The notes below the pieces were generated by a model. That model was not told where the DNA came from and made no database searches. It saw only the letters and a program-made list of their open reading frames with translations. Of a stretch of DNA of 64,000 nt, positions 22,401 through 35,109 are shown piece after piece. Within the stretch, counting starts at the first letter, position 1. Each line of letters starts with the position of its first letter. The DNA is from Brugia malayi (lineage: Eukaryota > Nematoda > Chromadorea > Rhabditida > Onchocercidae), in NCBI RefSeq assembly GCF_000002995.4, contig NW_025062478.1, positions 7,974,001 to 8,038,000 on the forward strand, read 5' to 3'. The translations under genes and the position numbers were made by a program.

Positions 22401-25400
22401 GTCCACAGTACCTTGCATGGAATATAATAGGGAACAATTAATAATTTTTGAAATTTTTTGCAATTTATTTATCCTTTTACTGAGCTTAAAATTACTTCAT
22501 CTTATTCAAATCTAATTGTTATTTTTCTGATGCCACTAATTAATTTTATTTTCATGCCACTAGTATTGTATGTTACAATTAAATGTATCTATTATAAGAT
22601 ACATATTAATGCAGTACAAAAATTTTGTCAGTTTTTCAAATCGATTGGAAGAGAGGAACTAATTGTTTGTTAATTTCTAAAATGTTTTGATTTCAATTTA
22701 TAACAGTAATTTAAAATTGCATTATCAAACTATCAAGTAAATCACTATTACAAGATAAATAGAAAGAAGCCATTAGGCTAGAATGCTACTGTTGAAGTAA
22801 AAAGTAGTTGTAGAAGCTTCTCATTATTTGAGTGCAAGGAAAAACTCCGTAAAGTATATTCAGCAAGAGGCAAAACAAATCGAAAAAAAAAAAAAAACAA
22901 ACAAAATAACTAACTCTCGGCAAAAGAAATTTTAACCTGAAATTTCAAAAAATGTTCTCGGTGACAATGGGTAAGAAAATGAAGTATTTCCCACCAAATA
23001 ACATTTTACTACTTGTCACACATCATTTGGTGTTTATTGGATAATTCTTTTGGAAAAAAGAATGACTACTTTTCAGAGAACTTCAATCAGCATTTATATC
23101 TGCTCAGAAATTTCACAATTTCTGAAAGTCAGCCGAAAAATTAAAATTTTAAATTCCATTTCCTAATGATGTTATTAGGATAACTTAAACATAAAAATGA
23201 AATAAAACAAAACTGTAATTTATATGGGTGAGTCTTTTTTTTCCTTTTTGCATTCATTTTGACTTGAAAACTCTTTCATTTGTCTCGAAAACTATTTCTT
23301 CTTCTTTGTTCATCTGTTTACTTATTAAGAAGTTTGTTAATCCTCATCTTCATAAATTATTACTGACCAGAGACAATTATGCAAATTAATTTCTTTTCCA
23401 TTCCATGAATAAGAATTAATTTCAGGAATAGGAACTAAACTAAAGTATGGCAAAGCTTTAAAATGTTTTGTCAAAATATTTATTTGTTTGTCCTTAGCAT
23501 TCTTATTCCTTACTGGAAGAAGACTAATAGCTTCCCTCATAAATTAATTGTTTATCTGCAACATTCAATGCTATCATCATTTCCCCATTGAGTACTACAA
23601 TATTTCCTTCATTCACAATTTATTTTCATAATCTTTTGAAGCTTACTCCAAATTATTAATACTGAAAAATGCTGGAAATAAATCAAAAATATGCAAATGA
23701 ATGGTAAAAGCTATACGTTTAGGTAAGTTAACGTTCTAAAGAATACATTTAATGATAACTGATCGTTAAAAGTGTCTTGGTGTGCTAACTTAGCCTCACT
23801 ACAGATGTAGATATGTTCCTGAAAATTCTTTCTATGTTTTTAAATAAATTATTTACGCATAATAAATTTTCGCATAAATTTCGGCTTATCTAAAAATAAA
23901 AATTTTTATTATTGATTTTACTTAATGTAATGTCTTTTCACTCCTTTTTTTTTTAAGGTCTCAATTTTGGTGCATTTTCTAGAGATATAATTTCAAAACA
24001 TTCCATTTTTGTTTTCTTTTTGGCCTTCATTTTCAAGCTATTTCTCTAGGGTCTCTAGAGAATTTAATAAACAAGTAGGCCATCACTGAAGAAAAATGAG
24101 AAATATGTGTTACCGTGAATATCTTTGAACTAAAATGAACGATGAAATAAGATCCACTAATATCAAATATCATTACTATCATATCTCTCGTTACTTTTTG
24201 GACCCAATTTCGACTTAATCTTTGAATCGTAGAAAGTATATAAATTTTTGAATGAAAGAAATAGGAGCAAATATTTTGATATTGTCCCATTCGGACAGCA
24301 CTTTTTGAGTTGCCGATACTTTTTTTTTAAAAAACTTGTGAATCAGTAGTTTGCTCTATATGAATACAGCAACAATTATTTTCAAGATTTCGGAATGCCA
24401 CAGTATTTTGAAGGATATCCGGAATTTCTTTCGCATATTTCAGTTTTTTAATAAATCGGTCAATTTGATCTAACACAGTGTGTATCTCAAAATCTATTTT
24501 GATTCTTGAAAATATTCCAATTATCGAAGTATTTGTAGAGACTAAAGTGTAAGAAGTTTTTTTCCTTTTTTTTTAAAATTATTTTGCTTCAAAAATGAGC
24601 CAAAAGTTTTCTGTGCGCTCTATTTTCAGCCTTCGTATAATTGACAAAGTTGAATTTGAGAAGCGAATATCGTTTCGAAAGACTTTAACTGTTCTTTTTT
24701 ATGAAAAATCAAATAGTAACTTCTTCTCATGTGCACTTACTCTACTCTTCCTACAATCTAAATCCATTCATTAGTTGAAGCTGAGAGTGTGATGACGGAT
24801 TCTATGTGCAATCTCAAAGTCTTGGCAGGCTTTCAAACCAAAGATGGACGGAATTTTCACACTCTCTATTAGCCAACATTTAGCTAAACTATTTCTTTAT
24901 TGTTTGCTTTAAGCTAGCTTAGAAGGTGGAATTTCATCTATGCTGTCATAAATCAACATTTGAATTATTTCTCAAGGGAGTGATTAAAGCGTTCTCATTT
25001 ATTGGCTTCTTTGATCGACCAACTCGTAAATTACTGTCGGATGCTTATGCTTCTTGATCCTACCATAAAATTATCATTTAAACAATCAAATAACAGTCGA
25101 GAGTTTCTAGGAGTCATCAAAAGAATCAAAATCTAAGGAAGCCTGGTTTATTCTAGTATTTCGATTAAAAGTTAGAATACTGATTAAATCTTGGCTCAGT
25201 TATTTAAGATATTTACAATCATTTTGAATTAACTTTACTTTTCATTGTTTCTTCTTTTATTATCAAACTATCGTTCTTTTTAATAAATATGTGGAATTTT
25301 AGTGAAAATATAATTCAGTGTGATTACTACTTTTATAAATTAGAACATCATATTTTGCAAATGGCAAAAATTGTTGTAAACATAGGCCAAACCAAATGTC

Positions 25401-27358
25401 AAATCAAAACTTACCCTTGCAAGGTAAATGATTCTTGAAAAAGATTTTTAAGACACTTAAAGTCAGATTTATATCTTTAAAGTGTATTAGACAGAAAGAG
25501 TAGCTAATCTCATCTTTAAGCTTTTTTAGAAATCTTATTAAATCATTTGTCGCATATTCTCACAAAGTTAGTAATTTCTGGATTCGTCGTTTGCGGTATT
25601 TTTCGATTCATCATGCAAGCTTCTACTTAAAAAAGATTTTACTTAAAAACTTAAAAAGATGAAAAAGAAATGTGAAACGTACGGCTTCGCAAAAGTGCGA
25701 TGTCCTAAATCGCTATTTTTCAGTACCTCTAAAAACATTTCGTTACTTGTTTACAACATTCTGTTCTGAGACTCTGTTTTAAATTTTGCATCAATTAGCC
25801 AACTTTTGCAAGTACACCGTTTTTTAATCTTGAAAGAAAATCCTTAAATTTTACACATTTACCGAGCACAGCTGCTGCGCTATTAGCGAGAAAAGTTAGT
25901 TCAATTTGTCAGTTGTGCGTTTTTTCAACTTTTTCAATTGATGAATGTTAGGTACCGCTTTCCTGTAAGCATAATAAAAGCAGCATCGTTTTTTTCGAAT
26001 TGTATCCGCTTTATTCAGATTAAAAATCTTCGTTCTCTACTACTTATTTCTGGATCTCATCATTTTGTCACTTTTCCTCAGCTTGATAAAGAGTAATTTT
26101 AGTATCCATAAGTTAAATACTAGCCAGTTAAAGATGAATTTCTTTAAGTGGGTATGTATTCAGGTAAATTTTTTTCATCGGAATTGAATAGAAAATTTTA
26201 CATCAGAGTTAACAATCATCACCTTATTTACACTTAGTATAGTCAAGCAAGTGACATTTGATTTATTTTAAATATTTGAGAAATTCGATACTAATCTCTA
26301 ATACTATTCATCCCCTCAACTTTCTCACAGTTACATTATCTGAAGGTACTGCAATATTTCTAATTAAATGATTAAAACACAAAAAGTAATTAAGTCTCCT
26401 TTATACTTATGAAGGACACTCTATCTAAAAAAATTTTAATTATGTGGAGAATCCGCTGATTTTCTAGATGCTCTATAATTGATTGTAATTTATTTTTCTA
26501 CATGTCTAAAAATTATTAAATTTGAAATTTAGAAGTCTTAAAAGATTGTAAACTTTAGAAGTCAATTAAAATTTAAGATCGTTTTAATGAACGAGCACAT
26601 AGAAATTTGTTTATGTAGCACATAGAACCAGTATATAACCATTCTTTTTCTTCATATTCCATGATTTTCAAAATTAAATTTTATTTTGTCATTGAACAAA
26701 GTCTTTTGTCACTTTGAAAAATGTCTATAATTTCAATAGGAAATTTTGATGCATTTATCAGAATCTGTGAGAGTTTGAATTTTAACTGACTCGTAAGCAT
26801 TCAACAGAATTTTTTTTTAAGAATCTTCCAGATGGTTAAAGAATTCATTCGAGAAAATTATAATTTATCCTGAAAGAGATGTATAGTAAATCAAAACTAA
26901 CTGCTAACTATCAAAGAAGCTCACAAAATTATTTTTCGCATTTGATTGCATTTTTGCCTAATTATTAAATCTGATAATTATTTCAATTTGAAAATTCAAC
27001 TTACCATTATAGTTTTATATTTCTATTCGATTCATCTTTTCCTTGATTTTTGGTTGTATTTTTCTTACACATTTCATATACTTTGAGCTTTATCCTTAAA
27101 ATCTACACTCATCTTTTGATAAGTCGATGGAATACAAGTCAGGTTTGCATGCTACTTGCAACGTTTATACTTCATCAATAATTGCATGACAAGGCGAATA
27201 TTGAAGAGATTTCTGAGTTCAGCACTCTATAAAGCTGATATTGTTAATATTAGCACGCAATGATACCAATAAAATGGAAAGATCAGTATGACAAGCAAAT
27301 ATTTGTATATCATTAAATTTATTACTGAATTGTATAAATTGTCGCTTTGTGTGTCGTG
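19415..27358. other. 8-kb region without a supported multi-exon gene
   Basis: Strongly AT-rich, with short open frames of random character on both strands. I saw no tRNA, rRNA or transposon ends. The one compositional anomaly is a GC-richer patch at about 22240-22430 that contains a possible signal-peptide reading frame (listed separately). The region may hold distant 5' exons or regulatory DNA of the metallopeptidase gene that follows. Confidence 0.6.
22349..22441 (+). CDS. Possible short secreted peptide or isolated signal-peptide exon
   Basis: A 30-codon frame, MALFILALHLCALVGLTS followed by PQYLAWNIIGNN and a stop, has the shape of a signal peptide plus a 12-14 residue tail. An acceptor-like TTTTGACAG ends at 22340, nine bases upstream, as expected for a trans-spliced message. 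Local base composition is richer in G+C than the surroundings. A GTAGGA donor-like site inside the frame means it could instead be a first exon. No family was recognised and no second exon was found, so this is a weak call. Confidence 0.2.
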   Translation: MALFILALHLCALVGLTSPQYLAWNIIGNN

Positions 27359-30300
27359 ATGAAAAATTGCGATCAAAATGGAAGCATATGGAATAATCGC
27401 ATTTCATCAAGGTATTTATATTTTAACTTTTGTAAAATAAATCGAAAATTTTTCTATGAAGTCTCAAAACGATAGAATTGCAGCTTTGCAGGCAGAATAC
27501 CTTTTATCCAAAAATGTCATCTATACTACCTGAATGTTTAATTTTTTTCGGTATGAAGAAAATAATACTATAAATCGCAAAAATTCTAATGTTTGAAATT
27601 CCGGTCAGAAAAACTTTAAAGATTTTAAAAAATTTTTATTGACTTCAATAATTTTCTAAAGTTATAGAATTTCTCAAATCTTCATATTTACTTCAAATGG
27701 TTCAATTTCAGGCGACGTATATTTCGCTTTACATACCTGGAAATCGGACTTCTTGTGTTTTCCTCTATTTTAGTGTCATTATTAATTGGTGTCTCATCGC
27801 TATGGCTTTTCGCATATCAAAGTTTGAATAACAAATAAAATTTTTATTGAAAGTTGAAGATATAACTTATGATATTTACCAATCTCAAATTAATCTGTAA
27901 TGTATTAGGATGAGTACTTCATGCAAGAATCAGTTCTATCAAAAATAAGAATTCAGTAGTAATGATGAATCTTTCACAAACTGATAAGCATTTGAGGAAT
28001 CTTCCAGGTTCTTCATTTCCAAGTAGTGTAAAAAGAGATCTATTCGAGGATGCCAATCTGTTATCAGTGGGTATTGACGAGAGTGCATTATATCACAATG
28101 GCTATGTATGCACTTCTAGGGAATGCGCTCAAATTTCGGGCTTCTTTGCCAGCAATCTTAACGAAAAGGTAAGCTTTTTTATTTTCTTGAAGTTTCATTC
28201 CTTGCTGATAGTATCAAATTGAATTGATCATAAATATGTATTCAAAATATCAGTAGGAAAAATTGGAAGTTTAGGTAATATCAAATTTATTAAAATTTAT
28301 CACTTCCATAAATTTTAAATCTGAACAATGTATCACTGTTTTCATCAATATTTCACGTTTTGAAAAACTCCAATTTTATTCGGAATCAATGAATATTTGT
28401 TGAGAAAAGAAAAGATAAAGGTACGGGATTTGATGTGGGATTGTTGAGATGAGAAAAATCTCCACCTTTGGAACTATGATGCATTTAAGCTTAAAGTGTC
28501 AAGCACTTTTTAAAAATCGGAGAAATTTTTTCAGAAAATTTGGGTTGAATTCTTTTCTTTTTTGTTGGTTGTGAAAAAAGATTTGTGATTTTTATATTTT
28601 AAGTTCAGCATCACCTTATCTAATATAATGAATCAGAAACAAACAATCATTATATTTGAGTAAACATTGCAGTGCATTATTCATTGTCCAATGATCATCA
28701 ATTGAAACTTAAATATGACTTGGAGAGATTTTTGATTTCCAAAAAATATAACAAATTGAATGAAAATTCAATTTATTTGAAATCTTAACTAGCAAGTGGT
28801 TGAAATTAGAATTATTTGGCTAAAATGGCGATAATACTTTATTATTAGGAAAAAACATCTGAATTTATGAAATCCATTTATTATTCATCACATGCATCCT
28901 ATTACTTTTTTGTATTTCTCTTATATAAGCATAAACAGAAGTAGATTGTCTGTTTGTCTCTTTTTCAGGTTAACCCTTGTGATGACTTCTATGAATACGC
29001 CTGTGGTAATTACCCGATCAACAGACACTTACCATCTAATAAGGCGATTAGGCATACCTTAAGCGATATGCAAAATCGTCTCAATAAACAAATCAGAAAA
29101 TTATTGCAGGTTTTAGAAATTTAATTTCATTTTTAATTTAGTCACATCTTGTTATCCGTAATTGAATTTTTTTTATGAACGATTATTTTGTAATAAGTGC
29201 TTTTAAGGCTCCAGTAACTGATACTGACAAACCATGGAATCGTCTCGCAAAGCAATATTATCAGAAATGTCTTAATGAAGGTTTGGTTATGTGAAATTTT
29301 AGAATTATTATCTACCATAAACAAAGTAGTTAAAACGTCAAATTTCAAACATATTTTGAAATGGATACTGTGAAGTCAAATTTTTCAAATGGAAATTCAA
29401 AATTTCTTAGAGAAAAAATCTTCACGTAACATATTAAAGATTCTTTTGTTGTGTGTGTGAAAGACCGCAATTGATGAAATACCTTTGGAAGTAAAAATTA
29501 TTATATAAACCGAGTTTGCCTTTAAAATTTAATCTGAGAAGAAATTTTACTTATTTTCAGAAGAGTTAGAAGCTACAGGAGCTTCATCGATGCGAAAGCT
29601 GCTTCGCGATTTAGGTGGATGGCCAGTTTTGGAAGGACACAACTGGAAACCTTGGGATAACAGTTGGGAAAAGCAGTTAGCACATATTATGAATAGAACA
29701 GGTGTTAATGCAATTATTCTAGAACTGGCCGTGTCACATGATCCATTAAACAGTTCCAGGTTTATTATTGAGGTAAACTTGTTATGCACTCTAACAGAGT
29801 TGTGTTTATTTGAATAGTTCAAATATTAGCAACTCATTCGTATGCAAATACGAAGAATAATTCTGTTATTTTGCTGTCAACATTTCATGTCCTTAGACAA
29901 TTGCGACAACTCAAATGCGCTCGTATGAGTCAGTTATATCTTCCTTAATATATCAGACTATTTTTGGAATTTCTAGTGTAATCATGTAGATCAATGAATT
30001 TTGGGTTGATTTATATGGGTCAATCAATTTTATCGTTCTAATTTCAACAATGCGAATAGTTCCATTGTTCCCAAATTGCAACACAAACAAGATTCTTTTG
30101 CAGGTTGATCAGCCAAAGTGGGGAGTAGGCTCAAGATGGCCATATTTAGGAGGAATAGACGATCTAGTTATCCAGAATTATACATCACTAATGGTACAGA
30201 CGGCTATTAATATAGGTATTGGATTTTGAAAAAAAAAAAAATAATAAAATTAAAATTTTAAAAAAAAAAAATAAATAAAATTTAAAATTTTTTAAAAAAA

Positions 30301-33300
30301 ATAAAAAAAAGTAAAATTAAAAAAAAAAAAAAAAAAAAATTTTAAAAAAGCGAATTTTTTTAAAAAAAAAAAAAAAAAAGCGATGCTAAATGAGAATAAA
30401 TTAAATTCTAATTTTCAGGAGCTGATCCAACGCAAGCCAAACATGACATGAAAAAAGCAATTGAGTTTGAGTTACGATTGGTGAATTTCTCGGCTGATGA
30501 AATGACTCGACGTAATCCGGAACGTGGTAATAATCGATTTCAGCTCTGGCAATTAGGCAGTATCTTTCCACACGTGAATTTTACTAATATTCTTTTATAT
30601 AGTATAAACTGAATATTAACTAATGAATATTTCTAAGCAAGTCACAAAATTTTCAAATTAAACCTTACATACTGCTGGGGACAGTGTCATATAATAGAGT
30701 TAAGTGAAGTGAAGTAGGAAATGAAAATTTTCAGATAGATCTGATCACATATATCCATACAATGTTTGGTGGTTTAGAGAAACTCAGTCCAAATGACACA
30801 GTAATCATACGAGAACCGGAATATTTTCATCGAATTCAGGTATAACTAATATCATCTTTACTACAAAAAGCTTTCCGTCACCTATGACATAAGTTTTCCA
30901 GTGCGAATTATTCTTGAAGATTGTGTGGCATCGAAAGGAAAAGACTCAAAACGGGCTCGTGACTACAAAAATTAAATCATTACAGGAAGTGATGCGACGG
31001 TCTAGTAAACAAACCATTGCTAATTATGTGTTATGGCGAGTAATTCAGGGCTATTCACCATTTTTATCACCTGTAATGCGAGAACCTTTCTATGCATTCA
31101 AAGCTAATCAAACTGGCTTACCCAGCATTCCAATTCCGGATAGGTTTGATTTGTTTTTTTAGTAGAAAAGGGAGTAGTAAAGGTTGGAAAACCACTTTAT
31201 GATCACATCAATCATTTCAAAAAATGTTCGTCTTCTAATTTCCACAAATTGAACTTAAAACCTAATATATTTGTATGAAACATTCCGTCGTACGTTATGC
31301 CACTATGGCAAAATCCGGATCATCATGCGTCCAATCCACAAAAAAACGACACAGCAAACATCACCTCATAAACATCCGTTTTAGCCCTATCAAGTAACAC
31401 CACGTCGTGGTGCAATAATTATTTTATCACTGAATTGTTTAGAGATAGGAAAATTTAGCTTATTATCCCAATAGATTTGCTAATCTTTCCAGATGGGAAG
31501 ACTGCGTTTTTCTTGCAACAGTAATGATTGATATGCCGGTTGGAAGACTTTATGTAGCTAATCATTTTGATCAGCTGAGATCCATGAAGAAAGTAAATCT
31601 TTGAATTTAAATTCTACTACATCAAACATTTACCTTTTATCTTCAAATTAAATTTATAACACTGAAATTTAACAAATTTTTCTTAAATTCAAATAAAGAA
31701 TGAAAATATTTTGATTTTTAATTGAATGCATTGCAATATGTACTCGAATAATAGCAAAAACAATCATTAAGTTTCAATTTAGATGAACGATCTGACTAAA
31801 CATTTCAAAAATGAATTAATCAAGCAATTGCAAAATGTCGACTGGATGGATGAAGAGACACGAAGACGAGCTGTCATTAAAGCACAACATATAAATTACA
31901 AGAGTGGATTCCCTCCTTACATATTCAACGAAAGTTATATGGAGAAAAACTGGGCCTTGGCAAGTTTAAAGAATTGTCTTAATTATTTTTAAGTATGCCT
32001 TTGTATCTTAAAAATTTTCAAGAAACTCGCTGGTAATTAAAGTATCATAACTCTTATAGCGAAAAATAATTTTGGACAGTGCTGAATTTCGAGTTATTGG
32101 TGTCATCAAAAATTTTTTCAGCCTGAAACCACAGCTAATGAATCACTGCTTGAATTTACAATACGGATTAAATGTGTGCGCATTACCGATGAGCTAATGC
32201 GGTTGAAGAAATTTGTGGATACATCGATTTGGTTCCAAGGTCCAGCTCAGGTTGACGCTTATTATGCGCCCAACTTGAATGAAATGAGTCAGTTTCATCA
32301 GTTCAAATTACTGTAAGGTAACGAATGTTGATATAAATAGGCAATTTCTTGTCGCAAATTTTATAAATTTTTACAATTTTCAGTATTTCCGGCTGGTATA
32401 TTGCAATTTCCATTTATGTCACCCGGTGTACCAAGTTATATTACTTATGCGATGGTTGGCGCTGTTATCGGGCACGAGGTGTCGCATGCCTTCGATGATC
32501 AAGGCTTGTTTAATAATTTACTTTACTTATCTACACACAGCTTCAATTTTGTCTCTTATGAATTTCACAATTATTCAGCTAATTAATTATTCAGGTGGTC
32601 GTTTTGATGAATACGGTAATTTGCATAATTGGTGGGATGTAGAAACAGCACGTAAATTTTACGAGAAGACGGAATGCTTTATAAAACAATATAATGCGGT
32701 AAAAGTGGAAGAAGTTGGTGTACATTTAAATGGTCAACTATCTGTTGGCGAAAATATTGCTGATAATGCTGGCGTAAAGACAGCATTTATAGTTTGTTAT
32801 CTTTTCAACTATTTGATTACAACAAATTTTGAAGTTTCAGATGGGTTCAAGTCATTGTTTACTATTGATTGTTGTGATGCTGTGACTTGATTTCACTTCT
32901 AGGCCTATAAATCATGGGTTGAAGAAAATTCTCGTCAAGAAGCAGCACTGCCAGGCTTTCAAAATATGACCAGTACACAGATGTTTTTCCTTGCTTATGC
33001 AAATGTAACTTCATTAGTTAAACTTTTTCCTTTCACTTTTCCAATGCTTAATTTAATGAGTGACTGAAAATAATGAAATATTTTGGCTTAGATTAAATTT
33101 TTGTCATTAATTTTGATTAAAATAATAAGGAATTTCTAAATGAATTTACCTTTTACATTTTTTTTTAAATAAGTTTCGTTTACCTGCTGAATTAGTAGAG
33201 AGAAAGTTTTAAATCCATCCTATTTTATATTTCATTATTTATCTTACTACTTATAGTTTATTCATTTAGAATTGGTGCTCTTTGATAAGGCCGAAACATT

Positions 33301-33446
33301 ACTTGCAAATTATAATGGCGGATGTGCATGCACCAAGCAAGTATCGTGCCATAATACCACTTCAAAATCGACCTGAATTCTCCGAAGCATTCCATTGTCC
33401 CAAAGGTTCACCGATGAACCCAATAAAGAAGTGTTCCATTTGGTGA
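27359..33446 (+). CDS. Neprilysin-like M13 zinc metallopeptidase, 17 exons, 789 aa
   Basis: A type II membrane ectopeptidase of the neprilysin family, which cleaves small extracellular peptides. Exon starts: 27359, 27712, 27957, 28969, 29208, 29561, 30104, 30419, 30735, 30986, 31493, 31783, 32122, 32384, 32595, 32903, 33270; the sum is 2370 nt with all phases matching. Features: a short basic cytoplasmic tail, one membrane helix (about residues 30-52), the N-terminal Cys region YVCTSRECAQ, CDDFYEYACGNY, the zinc site HEVSH at 622-626, third ligand Glu in GENIADNAG (684), and the C-terminal Cys-x-x-Trp (CSIW). The usual substrate-binding NAYY/NAFY reads DAYY here (Asp581). Introns 12 and 14 need GC donors. 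Neuropeptide turnover is a plausible role by family, not shown here. Confidence 0.95.
30226..30379. repeat. A-rich low-complexity tract in the metallopeptidase intron 7
   Basis: About 150 bases of nearly pure A runs broken by short T runs, between exons ending 30215 and starting 30419. Such tracts are prone to slippage and assembly error. Confidence 0.9.
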
Positions 33447-33658
33447 TCTGATATTGACAATATCACTGAATTTCATGATTCGATTTGACATTCGTTTAGG
33501 GTGTTGTCTTACACATTCTGGTTAGTTATCTTGTTTAAGCGTTTCTTTTACAACTAGCCAACTTTGTTAAGTATTTTTATGTCAATAATTTGTCTAACTA
33601 CTCTAAGTCATGTTATTAGATAGTCGTATGTCTTACAATTACTCTAAGTAACATTACT

Positions 33659-33664
33659 AATAAA
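33659..33664 (+). promoter_or_regulatory. Possible polyadenylation signal of the metallopeptidase gene
   Basis: AATAAA lies 212 bases after the stop codon; no closer canonical signal was seen. Confidence 0.35.
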
Positions 33665-35109
33665 TATAAGAATCGGGTCTCATCTTTAAATATGCAAAAA
33701 AAGAAATAATGATTTTGCGATCTGAAATAAGCATCAAAATTATTCATTTTTTCAGGTTTCTAGCAAACAATAATAGCAAAAGATTTTTGTCTATCTCAGG
33801 TATATGGGAATGAATTTAAAAGTATTATGTAATTAAAATTGCTCCTTCATTTCCTCACCAACTTACTTTAACCTTTATATCATGCACTTTTTGCTGATCT
33901 CTTTCCGTTTCTTCTTCATGTTTACCAATTTTGTCCACAGTTCATTTATTTCTTCTTTTTAATTAATGAAATTTTGTGCAATTCATATTATTTGGAACCA
34001 ATAAAGCTATCTAAAAGATTTTTGCAAATGCTGACCCAGATGTTTTTCGACGGATTACTGTACCAGAGGAACTCGAAATGATTACTGTAACTACTGAAAT
34101 GAATACACATTAAAATTATATATCAATCTTTTAGTCATTTAAAAAAATATCCCACTAATAATTATGCTAAATTAATTAGTAAATTGTAGTTAGTTGTATG
34201 AAAAATGGCTCTGTATTGTCTGTCCTTCGTGTATGTTTCCATTTTTTACATTGTTCGAAACTTTTATTGAATAAAATTTTGTTATCTTTGCGATGTTTTC
34301 AAAGTGACTAGCTGCATATTTTATATTCTCATGGAGGAGTATACCTGTCCTCGTTGAGGTCCATGTCTGTTTTGTCAATGTAACTTTCAGCAATGATCCT
34401 ATCTCATAAGATTAGTTTTGCAAAAATAAGTGTTTGCTTTAAGAGCTGAGAACTTTTGAAAGATACAATTCAAATATTTTCGAAAAGTTTTTTCCTTTTG
34501 AAGAAACTAATAAAGAAATTAAAAATTCTCATGGGAATAATAATGAAAATTGTTGCGATTAGTCTGAAAGCAATAGACAAACACATTTAAACTGATTGAG
34601 ATTAATTTAAAATGAACCAAATATTTGTAAGGATTTAATAATTTTGAGTAATGATATTTATTATTCTATAAAGTTTGGGCATAACACTATTTTTTTACTG
34701 ATCCATTTGCAGATGGAAATAAATTCTTAGAAATCAGAGATTATAACTGCGAAGCAGGTGAATCACGTGGGACCATCTGTCAGGCAGCACATGCATATTC
34801 ATCTAATGAGTGAGTACTCATTAGATAGTAGCTATTATAAGCGGTCATTATTGAGTAATTCAGCAAAAAATGGGACTTTTAAAGTGTTAACTAATAATTT
34901 ATTACAAAAATTAGAATTTTTCATTAGCACAAAGGGAAATCATTGTTGAGCAGATTCTTTTGCATTCGTCAACATTTTATAAATGAATGAACTGGTTGGT
35001 TCATCAACTTTAGGTGGACAAAATGGTCGCATTGGCACAGTGCTGATGATATTTTCTCATCAACTACAAAATTATAAAAATTTTTTGCTCCAATATAAAA
35101 GCTTTTAGT
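33665..35109. other. Intergenic DNA between the convergent metallopeptidase and BAR genes
   Basis: AT-rich with no convincing coding frame. It contains a near-palindrome at 34801-34826 next to a slightly GC-richer stretch (34755-34800). Confidence 0.6.
34801..34826. repeat. 11-bp perfect inverted repeat with 4-nt loop
   Basis: ATCTAATGAGT, loop GAGT, then ACTCATTAGAT. Confidence 0.85.

Noticed and set aside
23337..23540. Minus-strand 67-codon frame ending EDED
   Set aside because: Isolated, no acceptor or donor in phase, no recognised domain; probably chance.
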